Of a stretch of DNA of 23,744 bases, positions 16,087 through 23,744 are shown one piece after another (the stretch's first letter is position 1; every line of letters starts with the position of its first letter). The position numbers were made by a program, and so were the translations under genes. Where the stretch lies: the NCBI GenBank assembly GCA_001701165.1, contig DAAP01000009.1, forward strand, positions 1 through 23,744, written 5' to 3'. The notes below the pieces were generated by a model, which was not told where the DNA came from, did not search any database, and saw nothing but the letters and a program-made list of their open reading frames with translations. Source of the DNA: Bacteroidales bacterium H4. GTDB taxonomy: Bacteria > Bacteroidota > Bacteroidia > Bacteroidales > Muribaculaceae.

Positions 16087-16161
16087 TTACATCGCTTTAA
16101 TCATAGATTCGATGAACGCAATTTATTCATCGGAGAGGTGGTATTTAGACAGAAATGATGT
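16087..16161 (-). pseudogene. Possible C-terminal remnant of a small gene
   Basis: In the frame shifted by one from the XRE antitoxin, the minus strand reads SFLSKYHLSDE, a TAA stop, then IAFIESMIKAM and a second TAA. The two halves look like one amphipathic protein end interrupted by a stop at 16123-16125 (TAA where CAA would give Gln). The rest of the presumed gene has been lost or overwritten by the antitoxin reading frame. I cannot name the family, and chance coding appearance is possible over so short a stretch. Confidence 0.25.
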
Positions 16162-16408
16162 CTTTGCCAAAGAAATTTGATAGCATGGCAAGTGTAGAGA
16201 TGGTAAAGTTATGTTCTCCGCTCAACCATCGTGTTACCTCATTAGGGCGTTTGCCGACAGCCTCTGCAAGTTGCTTTCGGTTCAGCCTTTTCTCTTTCAT
16301 GAGAGCTTCAAGTTTGTTGGAGATTTCAAAAGAGAGCCGGGTTTCTTCTCGTTTTTCTTGTGGAATCTCGTTAAAGATTTCTTTTAAAGGAATGTTTGCA
16401 GATTTCAT
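16145..16408 (-). CDS. XRE-family HTH antitoxin
   Basis: This 87-residue protein carries a Cro/cI-type helix-turn-helix: LNRKQLAEAVGKRPNEVTRWL is the recognition region (about residues 40-60), followed by the typical GEHNFTISTLAMLSNFFG end. Its ATG overlaps the stop of the upstream toxin-like gene by 4 bases. The toxin-first order and the XRE domain are those of HigBA-like modules, where the antitoxin both neutralises the toxin and represses the promoter. The palindrome at 16917-16932 in front of the upstream gene is the likely binding site. The protein is complete with no sign of decay. Confidence 0.85.
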   Translation of the reverse strand: MKSANIPLKEIFNEIPQEKREETRLSFEISNKLEALMKEKRLNRKQLAEAVGKRPNEVTRWLSGEHNFTISTLAMLSNFFGKDIISV

Positions 16409-16875
16409 ATATCAAATGTTTTATCTGTTATAATTTCTCTCTCCGTTATCGTTACATTGCCCAAACTCTCTTCCTGTTTCAGCAGACGTTCAAATTTCTG
16501 CAAATCCATCACGTACCCTTGGAGAGTATCGTCCTCTTGATATGTACGGCGGTTTTTCACATCGCCATTGCCGATAACAAGGATCTTATCGGTCAGCCGC
16601 AGGCAATACAGTCGCAATTTGGATTTAAGTACCGGCAGAGCAACAACAGAATCATTCATCTTGCCCTCTCTACGGAAATAGCGTTCCAATGCACCATTGT
16701 CTATAATCTGCTCAACAAAACGCATTATCGCCTGAAAGTCAGGATTCAGTTCTGCATTGTTTCGGAATTTAGCTATGAATTTTTCAAATTCGTTCTGCTC
16801 GTCCGAAAGGAACTGAATGGTGTAGATTGTGCAGCGTTCGCCACTTGTCACAAAAAGAAGTTCTACTTCGCTCAT
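16405..16875 (-). CDS. RelE/HigB-like toxin candidate
   Basis: It is 156 residues long, and the centre (ALERYFRREGKMNDSVVALPV, then KLRLYCLRLTDKILVIGNGDVKN) resembles the core of RelE/HigB and Gp49-like ribonuclease toxins, with the Arg-Leu-Tyr-x-Leu-Arg strand. Classic HigB proteins are about 90-120 residues. Here the N-terminal half and a C-terminal tail of about 35 residues (MDLQKFERLLKQEES onwards) are extra, and the tail may bind the antitoxin. Its overlap with an XRE gene and a palindromic operator upstream support the assignment. Catalytic residues cannot be fixed by eye. Translation starts about 17 nt after the predicted transcription start. Confidence 0.65.
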   Translation of the reverse strand: MSEVELLFVTSGERCTIYTIQFLSDEQNEFEKFIAKFRNNAELNPDFQAIMRFVEQIIDNGALERYFRREGKMNDSVVALPVLKSKLRLYCLRLTDKILVIGNGDVKNRRTYQEDDTLQGYVMDLQKFERLLKQEESLGNVTITEREIITDKTFDI

Positions 16876-16898
16876 ACTCTATTTTTATTATTACGGCG

Positions 16899-16906
16899 TA
16901 AAGTTA
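16899..16906 (-). promoter_or_regulatory. -7 box of the toxin-antitoxin promoter
   Basis: TAACTTTA on the minus strand is one base off TAnnTTTG. It places a start near 16892 and an untranslated leader of about 17 nt. The -33 position lies within the adjacent palindrome, as expected for an autorepressed promoter. Confidence 0.5.
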
Positions 16907-16916
16907 CGAAATAAAT

Positions 16917-16932
16917 TTTACATATATGTAAA
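16917..16932. promoter_or_regulatory. Perfect 16-bp palindrome, likely operator
   Basis: TTTACATATATGTAAA is perfectly self-complementary and spans the expected -33 region of the toxin-antitoxin promoter. Palindromes of this size are common binding sites of XRE antitoxin dimers. Binding by the adjacent antitoxin is inferred, not shown. Confidence 0.6.
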
Positions 16933-17030
16933 TTGTGCAGACTTTTTATAGTAGAAAAGTAGATTAAGTTGAATAAAATTCCCGATGCAAAGATGAACAG
17001 AGTTTCTCGGGAGTGGATTTTTTGTGGTAA

Positions 17031-17063
17031 GGGGCTGTGCCGCAAAAATTGCGGCACAGCCCC
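17031..17063 (-). terminator. Terminator of the glutamine synthetase gene
   Basis: A perfect 15-bp stem (17031-17045 with 17049-17063) with a 3-nt AAA/TTT loop lies 31 nt beyond the glutamine synthetase stop. Minus-strand downstream sequence is only moderately T-rich, so efficiency is uncertain. It also insulates the toxin-antitoxin unit from upstream transcription. Confidence 0.75.
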
Positions 17064-17094
17064 TCATTATATTAAGCGAAAGTGTTACGCGCGA

Positions 17095-18600
17095 TTATCC
17101 GCAATGGAAGTAGCGGCGGACGATGCGCAGCATAGCCTCCGTGTCTTCGTGGGCCAGCGCTATTTCGTCGCGGTCATACGAGCGTAGGCGCTTGATTATG
17201 CCATCGATAGTGGCGTCATCAAAGACTCCGGCGGCCGTGAATACGTTGCGGCGGTCTTCAAGGCATTGCGCCGACCCGTAGCAGTCGACGGGAAGCGAGC
17301 TCAGGCGCGAAAGCACGGAGGCATTTTCGGAGCGATGTATATTTACGTCCACGTATGTATCCTCGGCCACCTTCAGGGCATCGGGTATCTCGAAGCCGTG
17401 ACGCATGGCCACAGCCAAAGACGCTATCAGCAGATAGATATCCGCCGACCCATCGGCCGAACGGATCTCGACCGTCTGTTTTTGCGTGGTGTCCACGTCG
17501 GCCAGCCCATGGCTGCCGGGATTGAGCTCGGCACACATATCTTTCTGCGCCGTCCAACCCAGGGGTACGCGCACCAGCACCGAGCGGTTGCGGTCGCCCC
17601 AGCACACATTGGTAGGTGCTTCCTGCTTGGGCACCAGACGGAAATAAGACGTGGGCACCGTATTGCCGAAGGCCGTGATGGCCTGTGCCAAATCCATAAT
17701 TCCGGCGATACCGCGGCGAGCCTCGCTGCTGAGACGACGGTCGCTGTCAAGCATCATATTGCGCCCGTCGCGCATGATTCGCATATGTATATGCAATCCT
17801 GAGCCGGCTTTGCCCACGGTGATTTTGGGCGCAAAGGTGATGTCGTAACCCTTGATATATCCGAGATTACGTATCACCCATTTGGCAATCATAAGCTGGT
17901 CGGCAGCCCGCCGTGCGTCCACGGGCAAGAACTCGATTTCGTTCTGCTCGTAGATTTTCCCGTCCAGGGTGAAGTTGCCCACCTCGCTGTGTCCGTACTT
18001 GATGCTTCCGCCGGTACGGGCTATGTATTGCATACACAGCGTGCGAAAATCGCCGAATTTGGCAAAAGGCGCCGACTCGTGATAACCGCGCTGGTCGCCG
18101 GCCGGAAAAGTTCCGTCATCTTCCTTGACAACGTAATACTCCAACTCGCCCATGGCTTGGAAATCCATACCGGTCACGCGGTTGAACTCGCGACAAGCCT
18201 TGTCCAAGATGTACTCCGGAGCACTCTCCAGCGGCTTGCCGTCCTTGTCAAAGAACGAGCAAAGCATCGTCACCGTCGGGATTTCGGCAAAGGGGTCGCG
18301 GAAAGCCGTGCTAAAGCGCGGCAACACATACAAGTCGCTGCTACCAGCCGAGATAAAGGGAAACAGCGATGAACCGTCGACTCTCTCGCCCAAGGTCAGA
18401 ATAGTTTCGAGATAGGCCAAGTCGTTGATGACAAAATTCAGCGTCTTCAGGCGCCCGTCGGCTGCCGGGTACATGAAATTGACCATCTCTATGCCGTTGA
18501 CCTTGATATAGGTAATTATGTCGTCGAGTGTAAAGTCCTCTTGAGCCTTGTGCAGCGACTGCACAAGGGCGTTCTTACTCATGGCTATGTTTTTTTCCAT
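17095..18600 (-). CDS. Glutamine synthetase family protein (type I-like)
   Basis: It probably joins ammonia to glutamate with ATP in the cytoplasm. The GS catalytic domain is clear: GELEYYVV (metal-binding Glu pair region), EQNEIEFLP, AGSGLHIHM with the active-site His, and FRLVPKQEAPTNVCWGDRNRSVLVRVP, which corresponds to the RLVPGYEAP...NRS ATP and glutamate region of type I enzymes. At 501 residues it is somewhat longer than GlnA (about 440-470), and the adenylylation-site Tyr region is not recognisable. Sequence drift at several normally fixed positions means an altered substrate, such as a gamma-glutamyl-polyamine, is possible. A weak -7-like box, TACTTTTA, lies at 18679-18686 on the minus strand. 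The second ATG at 18582 is an alternative start. It is monocistronic. Confidence 0.82.
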   Translation of the reverse strand: MEKNIAMSKNALVQSLHKAQEDFTLDDIITYIKVNGIEMVNFMYPAADGRLKTLNFVINDLAYLETILTLGERVDGSSLFPFISAGSSDLYVLPRFSTAFRDPFAEIPTVTMLCSFFDKDGKPLESAPEYILDKACREFNRVTGMDFQAMGELEYYVVKEDDGTFPAGDQRGYHESAPFAKFGDFRTLCMQYIARTGGSIKYGHSEVGNFTLDGKIYEQNEIEFLPVDARRAADQLMIAKWVIRNLGYIKGYDITFAPKITVGKAGSGLHIHMRIMRDGRNMMLDSDRRLSSEARRGIAGIMDLAQAITAFGNTVPTSYFRLVPKQEAPTNVCWGDRNRSVLVRVPLGWTAQKDMCAELNPGSHGLADVDTTQKQTVEIRSADGSADIYLLIASLAVAMRHGFEIPDALKVAEDTYVDVNIHRSENASVLSRLSSLPVDCYGSAQCLEDRRNVFTAAGVFDDATIDGIIKRLRSYDRDEIALAHEDTEAMLRIVRRYFHCG

Positions 18601-18813
18601 ATTCGTAGTGTTTGGTTCTTATGGGGTTGACTTAGTCTGGCGACGCGCGCAGCGTCTAAATAGATAGTTTTTCGGCCTTAAAAGTACAAATACTTTCATT
18701 CACACAAGACCACAAAAGCAAGATTTAAGAAATTTTAATATAAAAATGCAGCTCGCATCAATCGCTCGTCCACATCGAACACAATCATCCAGATATCAAA
18801 AAAATCTCCCGTG
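18601..18813. other. Divergent intergenic region between glutamine synthetase and subtilase genes
   Basis: About 210 bases before the subtilase promoter hold a weak glutamine synthetase -7 box (18679-18686, minus strand) and AT-rich sequence. No gene and no recognisable riboswitch are seen. Confidence 0.4.
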
Positions 18814-18845
18814 CTTGTCACTTAAAAAATAATTCGCTAAATTTG
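18814..18845 (+). promoter_or_regulatory. Promoter of the first subtilase gene
   Basis: CTTG (18814-18817), a 20-nt spacer and TAAATTTG (18838-18845) fit the Bacteroidota promoter with one mismatch in the -33 box. The leader to the ATG at 18950 is about 100 nt. Confidence 0.65.
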
Positions 18846-18949
18846 CGCATAAAACGTTAGCGCCTAAGCATGTCGGCATCCGCCGCAAAACACGCCTGCG
18901 CCACAACATCCACACAAGCACAAACAACAATAGCACATAGAACTACAAC

Positions 18950-21241
18950 ATGAAACGCTACATTACAATCGCCGTAAGCGTGCTGTGCGCCACCCTCGGG
19001 GCATTCGCCCAATCAAAGACAGACGCCGCCACGCAACAAATTCTTGACGCTTACCGAAATAAGCAGCTCAATCCCGCGTCCAAAGTGATTATACCGGTCA
19101 ATGCTCCGTTCGACTTCGAAAGCATCTCGCGCGCCACGCCTACTACGGCAGCCATAGTGCGCCTGAGCGATGGAGCCACCTTTGACGACCTACGTGCCGC
19201 AGGCCTCGAAGTAATCAGCACTGCCGGCGACGACATGGCCGTAGTGGTAGGCGACATCGAGGACATCATCGCAATGAACGATAATGCAGATGTACAAAGC
19301 TTCTCTCTGTCAGCACCGGCCAAGCCCATGCTCAACGAAACCCGCAAGCTCAACGGCGTCACCACAATACACAATGGAGAAGACCACCTGGACCAGCCAT
19401 ACAAGGGCAAAGGCGTCATATGCGGCATATACGACACAGGCATCGACCCCAACCACGTCAACTTTCTCACATCCGACCTCTCGAACACACGCATCAAGAC
19501 GCTGTTCCACTTCTACTCCTCCAACGGTATGTTCAACAACTACACCGACTATGACGCAATAAGCCGGTTCTCCACAGATGTCACCTCCAGCACACACGGC
19601 ACGCACACGCTCGGCATCATGGCCGGCTCGTTCAACCGTAGCGGAGGACGCACAGCCATCCTGACCTCGAACGGCAGCGTGCAAGTGCGCAGCACCATCA
19701 AAAATCCATACTATGGCATGGCTCCCGAAGCCGACCTCGCAGTAGCCTGCGGCGCACTTTATGACGCCAATACCTGCTCCGCTGTCAGCAAAATCGTAGA
19801 CTACGCCGTCAAAAACGGACAGCCCGCTGTCATCAACCTCAGCATCGGACGCAAAAACGGCCCGCATGACGGAACAAGCAACTTCGGACAATATATGGAA
19901 CGCCTCGGCAAAAAAGCCATCATCTGCATCTCGGCAAGCAACGACGGCGATGCTCCCATATCATTATCCAAACAGTTCAGCGCCTCGGACAAAGAGCTCA
20001 AAACCTTCTTCGTAAATGCAAACCCCGACACACGCGGAACAGCAGTCTTCAGCATCTGGGCTGACGACAACCGCGAGTTCACCGTCAAAGCCGTAGTATA
20101 CAATAAAGTCACCAAAAAGATTGTCAACCAAGTTACACTCACAAGCACGCAAGGTATACTCGCCACCAGCAACTACACCGTTCCGTCATGCATCCACAGC
20201 AACGAATTCGATGAGGCTTACACTGACAGCTATATCAACTGCACATATAGCGACAACGCCTCCACCAATAAACGCTACTCGGCCAGCATCGATATGGTTC
20301 TCGGATACAACACCACAGCCAACGCCGACAAGCACCTCGTAGCCGGACTTATCATCGAAGGCAAAGACGGCGCCAAGGTACAATGCTCGCTCAATAACGT
20401 CTCCGGCGGATTTTATATGCAGTCGCTCGGCCAAAAAGGATGGTCAGACGGCAATGCCGACTTCACCATCAACGACCTTGCCTGCGGCAAAAACGTCATC
20501 GCTATAGGCGCTTACAACAACCGCAGTGGCTTCCCCACACTCAGCGGCAGCCTATACGGCTACAACGATCCGGCTCTCAACATCGCCGGCGCTATTGCAC
20601 CCTACTCATCCTACGGTGTACTATACGACGGACGCAAACTTCCGCATCTCTGCGCCCCCGGCACCTGCGTAATTTCCTCCTACTCTAAATACTACACCGA
20701 TGCAGGATATGTAGACACCAGCACCTTATCGGCCGAATACAACGACACCAAACACGACCGCAAGAGCTACTGGTGCCAAAGCACCGGCACATCCATGTCC
20801 TCGCCCGCATTCGCCGGAAGTATCGCTCTTTGGCTTCAGGTCAACCCGAAGCTCACCATTGACGAAGTCATCGAAATCGCCACAATGACAGCCACCAAAG
20901 ATGAGCAGACCACAACAACCGGCAACGCCGTACAATGGGGCGCAGGCAAATTCAACGCCCTGGCCGGCCTCAAGGAAGTGATGAAACGCGTTGGAGTCAA
21001 TGACATTCGCATCGACGAACAAGGCATACTTGTCACTCCCGCCGGAGCCAAGGCCTACGAAATCAGCGTCCCCGGAGCCAAGAACATCAATGTCCGCCTC
21101 GTGTCCATGACCGGCGCCATCATTCGCGACATCAATGCCACCGGCGACACATACGCCCTCGATTTGACAGACACACCCGCAGGCGTATACATCCTCAGCA
21201 TCAACAACGGCGCATATGCCGAACGCATACTCGTACGCTGA
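18950..21241 (+). CDS. Secreted S8 (subtilisin-family) serine protease with T9SS tail
   Basis: This predicted secreted endopeptidase has 763 residues. A signal peptide covers about residues 1-20 (hydrophobic ITIAVSVLCATLGAFAQ). The catalytic triad is Asp162 (GIYDTGIDPNH), His216 (STHGTHTLGIMAG) and Ser615 (GTSMSSPAFAGS). An SASN motif corresponds to the oxyanion-hole Asn. About 290 residues between it and the Ser form a large beta-rich insertion, which may control substrate access. The last 80 residues (GVNDIRIDEQG... to TPAGVYILSINNGAYAERILVR) are a T9SS type A sorting domain, so the enzyme is probably exported through the outer membrane and anchored or released. It precedes a related protease, separated by a terminator. 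The substrate is unknown; host or dietary protein is possible. Confidence 0.9.
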   Translation: MKRYITIAVSVLCATLGAFAQSKTDAATQQILDAYRNKQLNPASKVIIPVNAPFDFESISRATPTTAAIVRLSDGATFDDLRAAGLEVISTAGDDMAVVVGDIEDIIAMNDNADVQSFSLSAPAKPMLNETRKLNGVTTIHNGEDHLDQPYKGKGVICGIYDTGIDPNHVNFLTSDLSNTRIKTLFHFYSSNGMFNNYTDYDAISRFSTDVTSSTHGTHTLGIMAGSFNRSGGRTAILTSNGSVQVRSTIKNPYYGMAPEADLAVACGALYDANTCSAVSKIVDYAVKNGQPAVINLSIGRKNGPHDGTSNFGQYMERLGKKAIICISASNDGDAPISLSKQFSASDKELKTFFVNANPDTRGTAVFSIWADDNREFTVKAVVYNKVTKKIVNQVTLTSTQGILATSNYTVPSCIHSNEFDEAYTDSYINCTYSDNASTNKRYSASIDMVLGYNTTANADKHLVAGLIIEGKDGAKVQCSLNNVSGGFYMQSLGQKGWSDGNADFTINDLACGKNVIAIGAYNNRSGFPTLSGSLYGYNDPALNIAGAIAPYSSYGVLYDGRKLPHLCAPGTCVISSYSKYYTDAGYVDTSTLSAEYNDTKHDRKSYWCQSTGTSMSSPAFAGSIALWLQVNPKLTIDEVIEIATMTATKDEQTTTTGNAVQWGAGKFNALAGLKEVMKRVGVNDIRIDEQGILVTPAGAKAYEISVPGAKNINVRLVSMTGAIIRDINATGDTYALDLTDTPAGVYILSINNGAYAERILVR

Positions 21242-21266
21242 CATACAGACCGATACACCATTAGCA

Positions 21267-21312
21267 CCAATCCCGCGATTGCAGAACATCTCATCTGCGG
21301 TCGCGGGATTGG
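21267..21312 (+). terminator. Terminator between the two subtilase genes
   Basis: A 19-bp stem with two G-U pairs (21267-21285 with 21294-21312) and an 8-nt loop starts 25 nt after the first subtilase stop and ends 33 nt before the second start. It is followed by CGTTTA only, so partial read-through into the second gene is likely, since no separate promoter is visible. Confidence 0.75.
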
Positions 21313-21345
21313 CGTTTACCACAACACCGATATACCACAACAACT

Positions 21346-23523
21346 ATGCGCAACCACACACCACTATCAAGTAAAATCTTGACAGCCATCGCAATAGCAC
21401 TGCTAAGCGCTACATCCGAGACAACATCCTTTGCATCGGTGTTCGATGCGCGTACCACCGCCATATTGGCCGCCGACGCCGCCAAAGCCCGGCGCGCAAA
21501 CGCCCGGTCGACAGCCGTCACACCCACGCTCTACTACCCGGTTATCATCGAAATAGACGACGACAGCGCACTTGACGACATTGACGCACTCGGAACCATA
21601 ATATGGCGCCGCCGCGACAACATACTGCTCGGCTGCGTCCCCAGGCAAAATATCGCGCAGCTGCAAGACATCGCGCACGTATCATCCGCCTCCATAGGCG
21701 CTCGCCTTTCGCTGGCCTCGGACCGCTCGCGCCAATGGTCAAACGTAGCGCCCGTATACGACGGAACAGCCTCCGACAAATGCGGCACGCTGGACGGCAG
21801 CGGCGTCACCGTAGGATTGTGCGACATCGGCATCGATCCAAACCACATTGCATTCAGACACGACGGCGATGCAGCCGCACCGTCACGCATCAGCGTCGTC
21901 ACCCATTACGTAGACAGCACCGCCCGGCGACTCATCGCCGACACACCCGAGGCAGTGGCCGCATGGGCCACTGACACCCCGGACGAAACACACGGCACAC
22001 ACGTCTGCGCAATCATGGCCTCCGGATACAAAGGCAACCCCTACCACGGATACGCCCCCAGAGCCGACATCGTGGCCACCACCAGCCAACTATACGACGT
22101 CGCTCTACTATGCGGCATCGAAGACGTCATCGAACGCGCCCAAAGCCTCGGCCAACCCGCCGTCGTCAACCTCTCCATATCATCGCTCATAGGTCCGCGC
22201 GACGGCACCGATGCCGTATGTCGATACATCGACAAATGCGCCCAAGACGCCGTGATATGCTTCGCCGCAGGCAATTACGGACAATCCAAATTCGCCATAC
22301 ACCACGACTTCACCACCCAAGCACCCACCGTCGGCACCATCATAGACAACCGCGTCACCTGGAGTGGAATGGACGTCAACGGATACACCGACATCTGGGG
22401 ACATGACGACACCCCGCTGCAATTGCGCGTAATCATCTACGACTTCGACACCAAAGCCATAATATACCGCTCACCATGGCACGGCGGCCCGACCAACCCC
22501 CGAGGCACCGCCACACTCTCCGCAGGCACAGCCGGAGCCTGGAACGAAGGCACATACAGCTCCGAAAGCTCCATCACAATATCCTGGGACATCGACAGGC
22601 ACAACAGACGCACGCACTTTGCCGTACTCTCGGACATGCACTCCCTATCCCTACGCCAATCCGGCCCGTGGTCACGATACTACTTCGGCTACGAAATCCA
22701 AGGGACACAAGGCGCATCCGTAGACATATACGCCGACGGGACACAAACATTTCTGCGCTCCTGCGGCATCCCGGGCATGAGCGAAGGCACCGCCCGAGGA
22801 GCGTTCAACAACCTCGCCTCACCATCCGGTGTACTCGCCATCGGCGGATACGACAACCGCGCCACCGTCCCCATGCTCGACGGCAGCGAAACAACATACA
22901 GCGGCATCAACCCCGGATACCCCATGCCATACACCAGCTACGGCAACACCTTCGACGGCAGACACATCCCCGACTTCTGCGCCCCCGCCAACACCGTCAT
23001 CTCGGCCATGAGCCGCTACTACCGCGAAGCCCATCCCGAAGGTTACAAAGTCCTGACCGAAACCACCGCAGCCGACGGCACCCGATACGCATGGTACGAC
23101 GAAGGAGGCACATCCATGGCCTCGCCCGCCGTCGCCGGCATCGTCGCACTCTGGCTACAAGCCGACCGCACGCTCTCGGCACAAGACATACGCGACATCG
23201 TTGCCCATAGCGCACGCACCAACCTCCCCGACCCCACCAACCCCCGCTGGGGTCTCGGAGCCATCGATGCCGCCGCCGGCCTCAAGTACCACCTTGACCA
23301 CCAAGGCATATCCGACATCAGCATCGACACCCCCGACATCCACCCCATCGCCACCCTCTATCACGACCTCCTCGGCCGTCCCCTCCCGGCCCCCGCATCC
23401 GCCGATATCACAAGGAAATCCGCATCCGCCAATTCCACATTCCACATTCCACATTCCACATTAATTATTCGCACCGACATCTACCCCGACGGCTCCCGCC
23501 GCACCACCCTCCTCCGCCGATAA
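21346..23523 (+). CDS. Second secreted S8 serine protease with a disrupted C-terminal tail
   Basis: This 725-residue subtilase is related to the upstream gene. A signal sequence lies at about residues 9-31. The triad is Asp160 (GLCDIGIDPNH), His216 (ETHGTHVCAIMASG) and Ser590 (GTSMASPAVAGI), with AAGN as the oxyanion-hole region, so it should be active. Asp and His occupy almost the same positions as in its neighbour, which suggests tandem duplication and divergence. The C-terminus starts like a T9SS tail (TLYHDLLGRPLPAPA) and ends like one (TDIYPDGSRRTTLLRR), but the middle is replaced by NSTFHIPHSTL, encoded by a 7-bp tandem repeat. Sorting through T9SS may be impaired or variable. No own promoter is evident, so it is likely read from upstream. 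Confidence 0.85.
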   Translation: MRNHTPLSSKILTAIAIALLSATSETTSFASVFDARTTAILAADAAKARRANARSTAVTPTLYYPVIIEIDDDSALDDIDALGTIIWRRRDNILLGCVPRQNIAQLQDIAHVSSASIGARLSLASDRSRQWSNVAPVYDGTASDKCGTLDGSGVTVGLCDIGIDPNHIAFRHDGDAAAPSRISVVTHYVDSTARRLIADTPEAVAAWATDTPDETHGTHVCAIMASGYKGNPYHGYAPRADIVATTSQLYDVALLCGIEDVIERAQSLGQPAVVNLSISSLIGPRDGTDAVCRYIDKCAQDAVICFAAGNYGQSKFAIHHDFTTQAPTVGTIIDNRVTWSGMDVNGYTDIWGHDDTPLQLRVIIYDFDTKAIIYRSPWHGGPTNPRGTATLSAGTAGAWNEGTYSSESSITISWDIDRHNRRTHFAVLSDMHSLSLRQSGPWSRYYFGYEIQGTQGASVDIYADGTQTFLRSCGIPGMSEGTARGAFNNLASPSGVLAIGGYDNRATVPMLDGSETTYSGINPGYPMPYTSYGNTFDGRHIPDFCAPANTVISAMSRYYREAHPEGYKVLTETTAADGTRYAWYDEGGTSMASPAVAGIVALWLQADRTLSAQDIRDIVAHSARTNLPDPTNPRWGLGAIDAAAGLKYHLDHQGISDISIDTPDIHPIATLYHDLLGRPLPAPASADITRKSASANSTFHIPHSTLIIRTDIYPDGSRRTTLLRR
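23432..23462 (+). repeat. 7-bp tandem repeat (ATTCCAC) inside the second subtilase
   Basis: Four full copies of ATTCCAC (23432-23459) are followed by a partial ATT. They encode residues about 696-706. Since 7 is not divisible by 3, losing one unit would give a TAA stop at once, and gaining one would shift to a different proline- and histidine-rich tail. Confidence 0.9.
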
Positions 23524-23642
23524 CCCCGAACAACTAAAAATATCGCGTTTCATTTAACCATTTCCAAAAGTAAGCAAATCAGACGCCACTCTAACGCAGA
23601 AAGACATAATACCATTTATAAAAGCGCTTCTGAAAAATGCGC

Positions 23643-23684
23643 ACTACGCACCGCAAGTTATTTGCATAACTTGCGGTGCGCAGT
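23643..23684. terminator. Strong hairpin downstream of the second subtilase
   Basis: A 15-bp perfect stem (23647-23661 with 23666-23680) with a 4-nt loop is extended by three more pairs after one mismatch. It lies 120 nt past the subtilase stop and may be its terminator or that of a convergent gene outside the window. Confidence 0.55.
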
Positions 23685-23744
23685 TCATTATCTGCATTTA
23701 GGATAAAACCGGTTATAATAAAAAAGGGGGTGTGTCGTAATTGG

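Noticed and set aside
23432..23462. CRISPR-like array
   Set aside because: The 7-bp units are directly adjacent with no spacers; it is a simple tandem repeat within a gene.

Overview
The window looks like a chromosomal segment of a member of the Bacteroidota, most likely order Bacteroidales; a Muribaculaceae-like gut lineage is my guess, not something shown. The reasons are several promoters matching the Bacteroides-type pattern TTTG - about 20 nt - TAnnTTTG, no clear Shine-Dalgarno sequences, a secreted protease ending in a type IX secretion (T9SS) C-terminal domain, and small DUF3791/DUF3990 genes of the sort common in this group. No rRNA, CRISPR array, complete insertion sequence or phage gene was found.

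Positions 1-3929 (+) carry two independent transporters, a POT-family peptide/H+ symporter and a Kup-type K+ transporter. Positions 3930-11939 (+) hold one long operon for glycine cleavage: lipoate-protein ligase, GcvT, GcvH, the split P-protein GcvPA and GcvPB, dihydrolipoyl dehydrogenase, and a family 2 glycosyltransferase at the end. The ligase attaches lipoate to GcvH; GcvP decarboxylates glycine onto that arm; GcvT passes the one-carbon unit to tetrahydrofolate; Lpd reoxidises the arm. The leader region has two candidate promoters and a GNRA-capped hairpin between them that may end a roughly 75-nt RNA. The split GcvP and this gene set recall clostridial clusters.

Positions 11979-18600 lie mainly on the minus strand: a tRNA-Gly(GCC)/tRNA-Leu(GAG) unit with a clear promoter and terminator, an operon of cardiolipin synthase and an HD-domain protein, a 400-base stretch without genes but with potential RNA hairpins, a toxin-antitoxin-like cluster, and a divergent glutamine synthetase. 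The cluster has two parts: a RelE/HigB-like protein overlapping an XRE antitoxin behind a perfect 16-bp palindrome, then a coupled DUF3791 - DUF3990 - DUF3791 trio in which DUF3990 is a predicted ADP-ribosyltransferase fold. This cluster is the best candidate for a little-described system.

Positions 18814-23523 (+) encode two related secreted subtilases in tandem. The first has a normal T9SS tail. In the second the tail is disrupted by four copies of a 7-bp repeat, a unit length that would change the reading frame on slippage.
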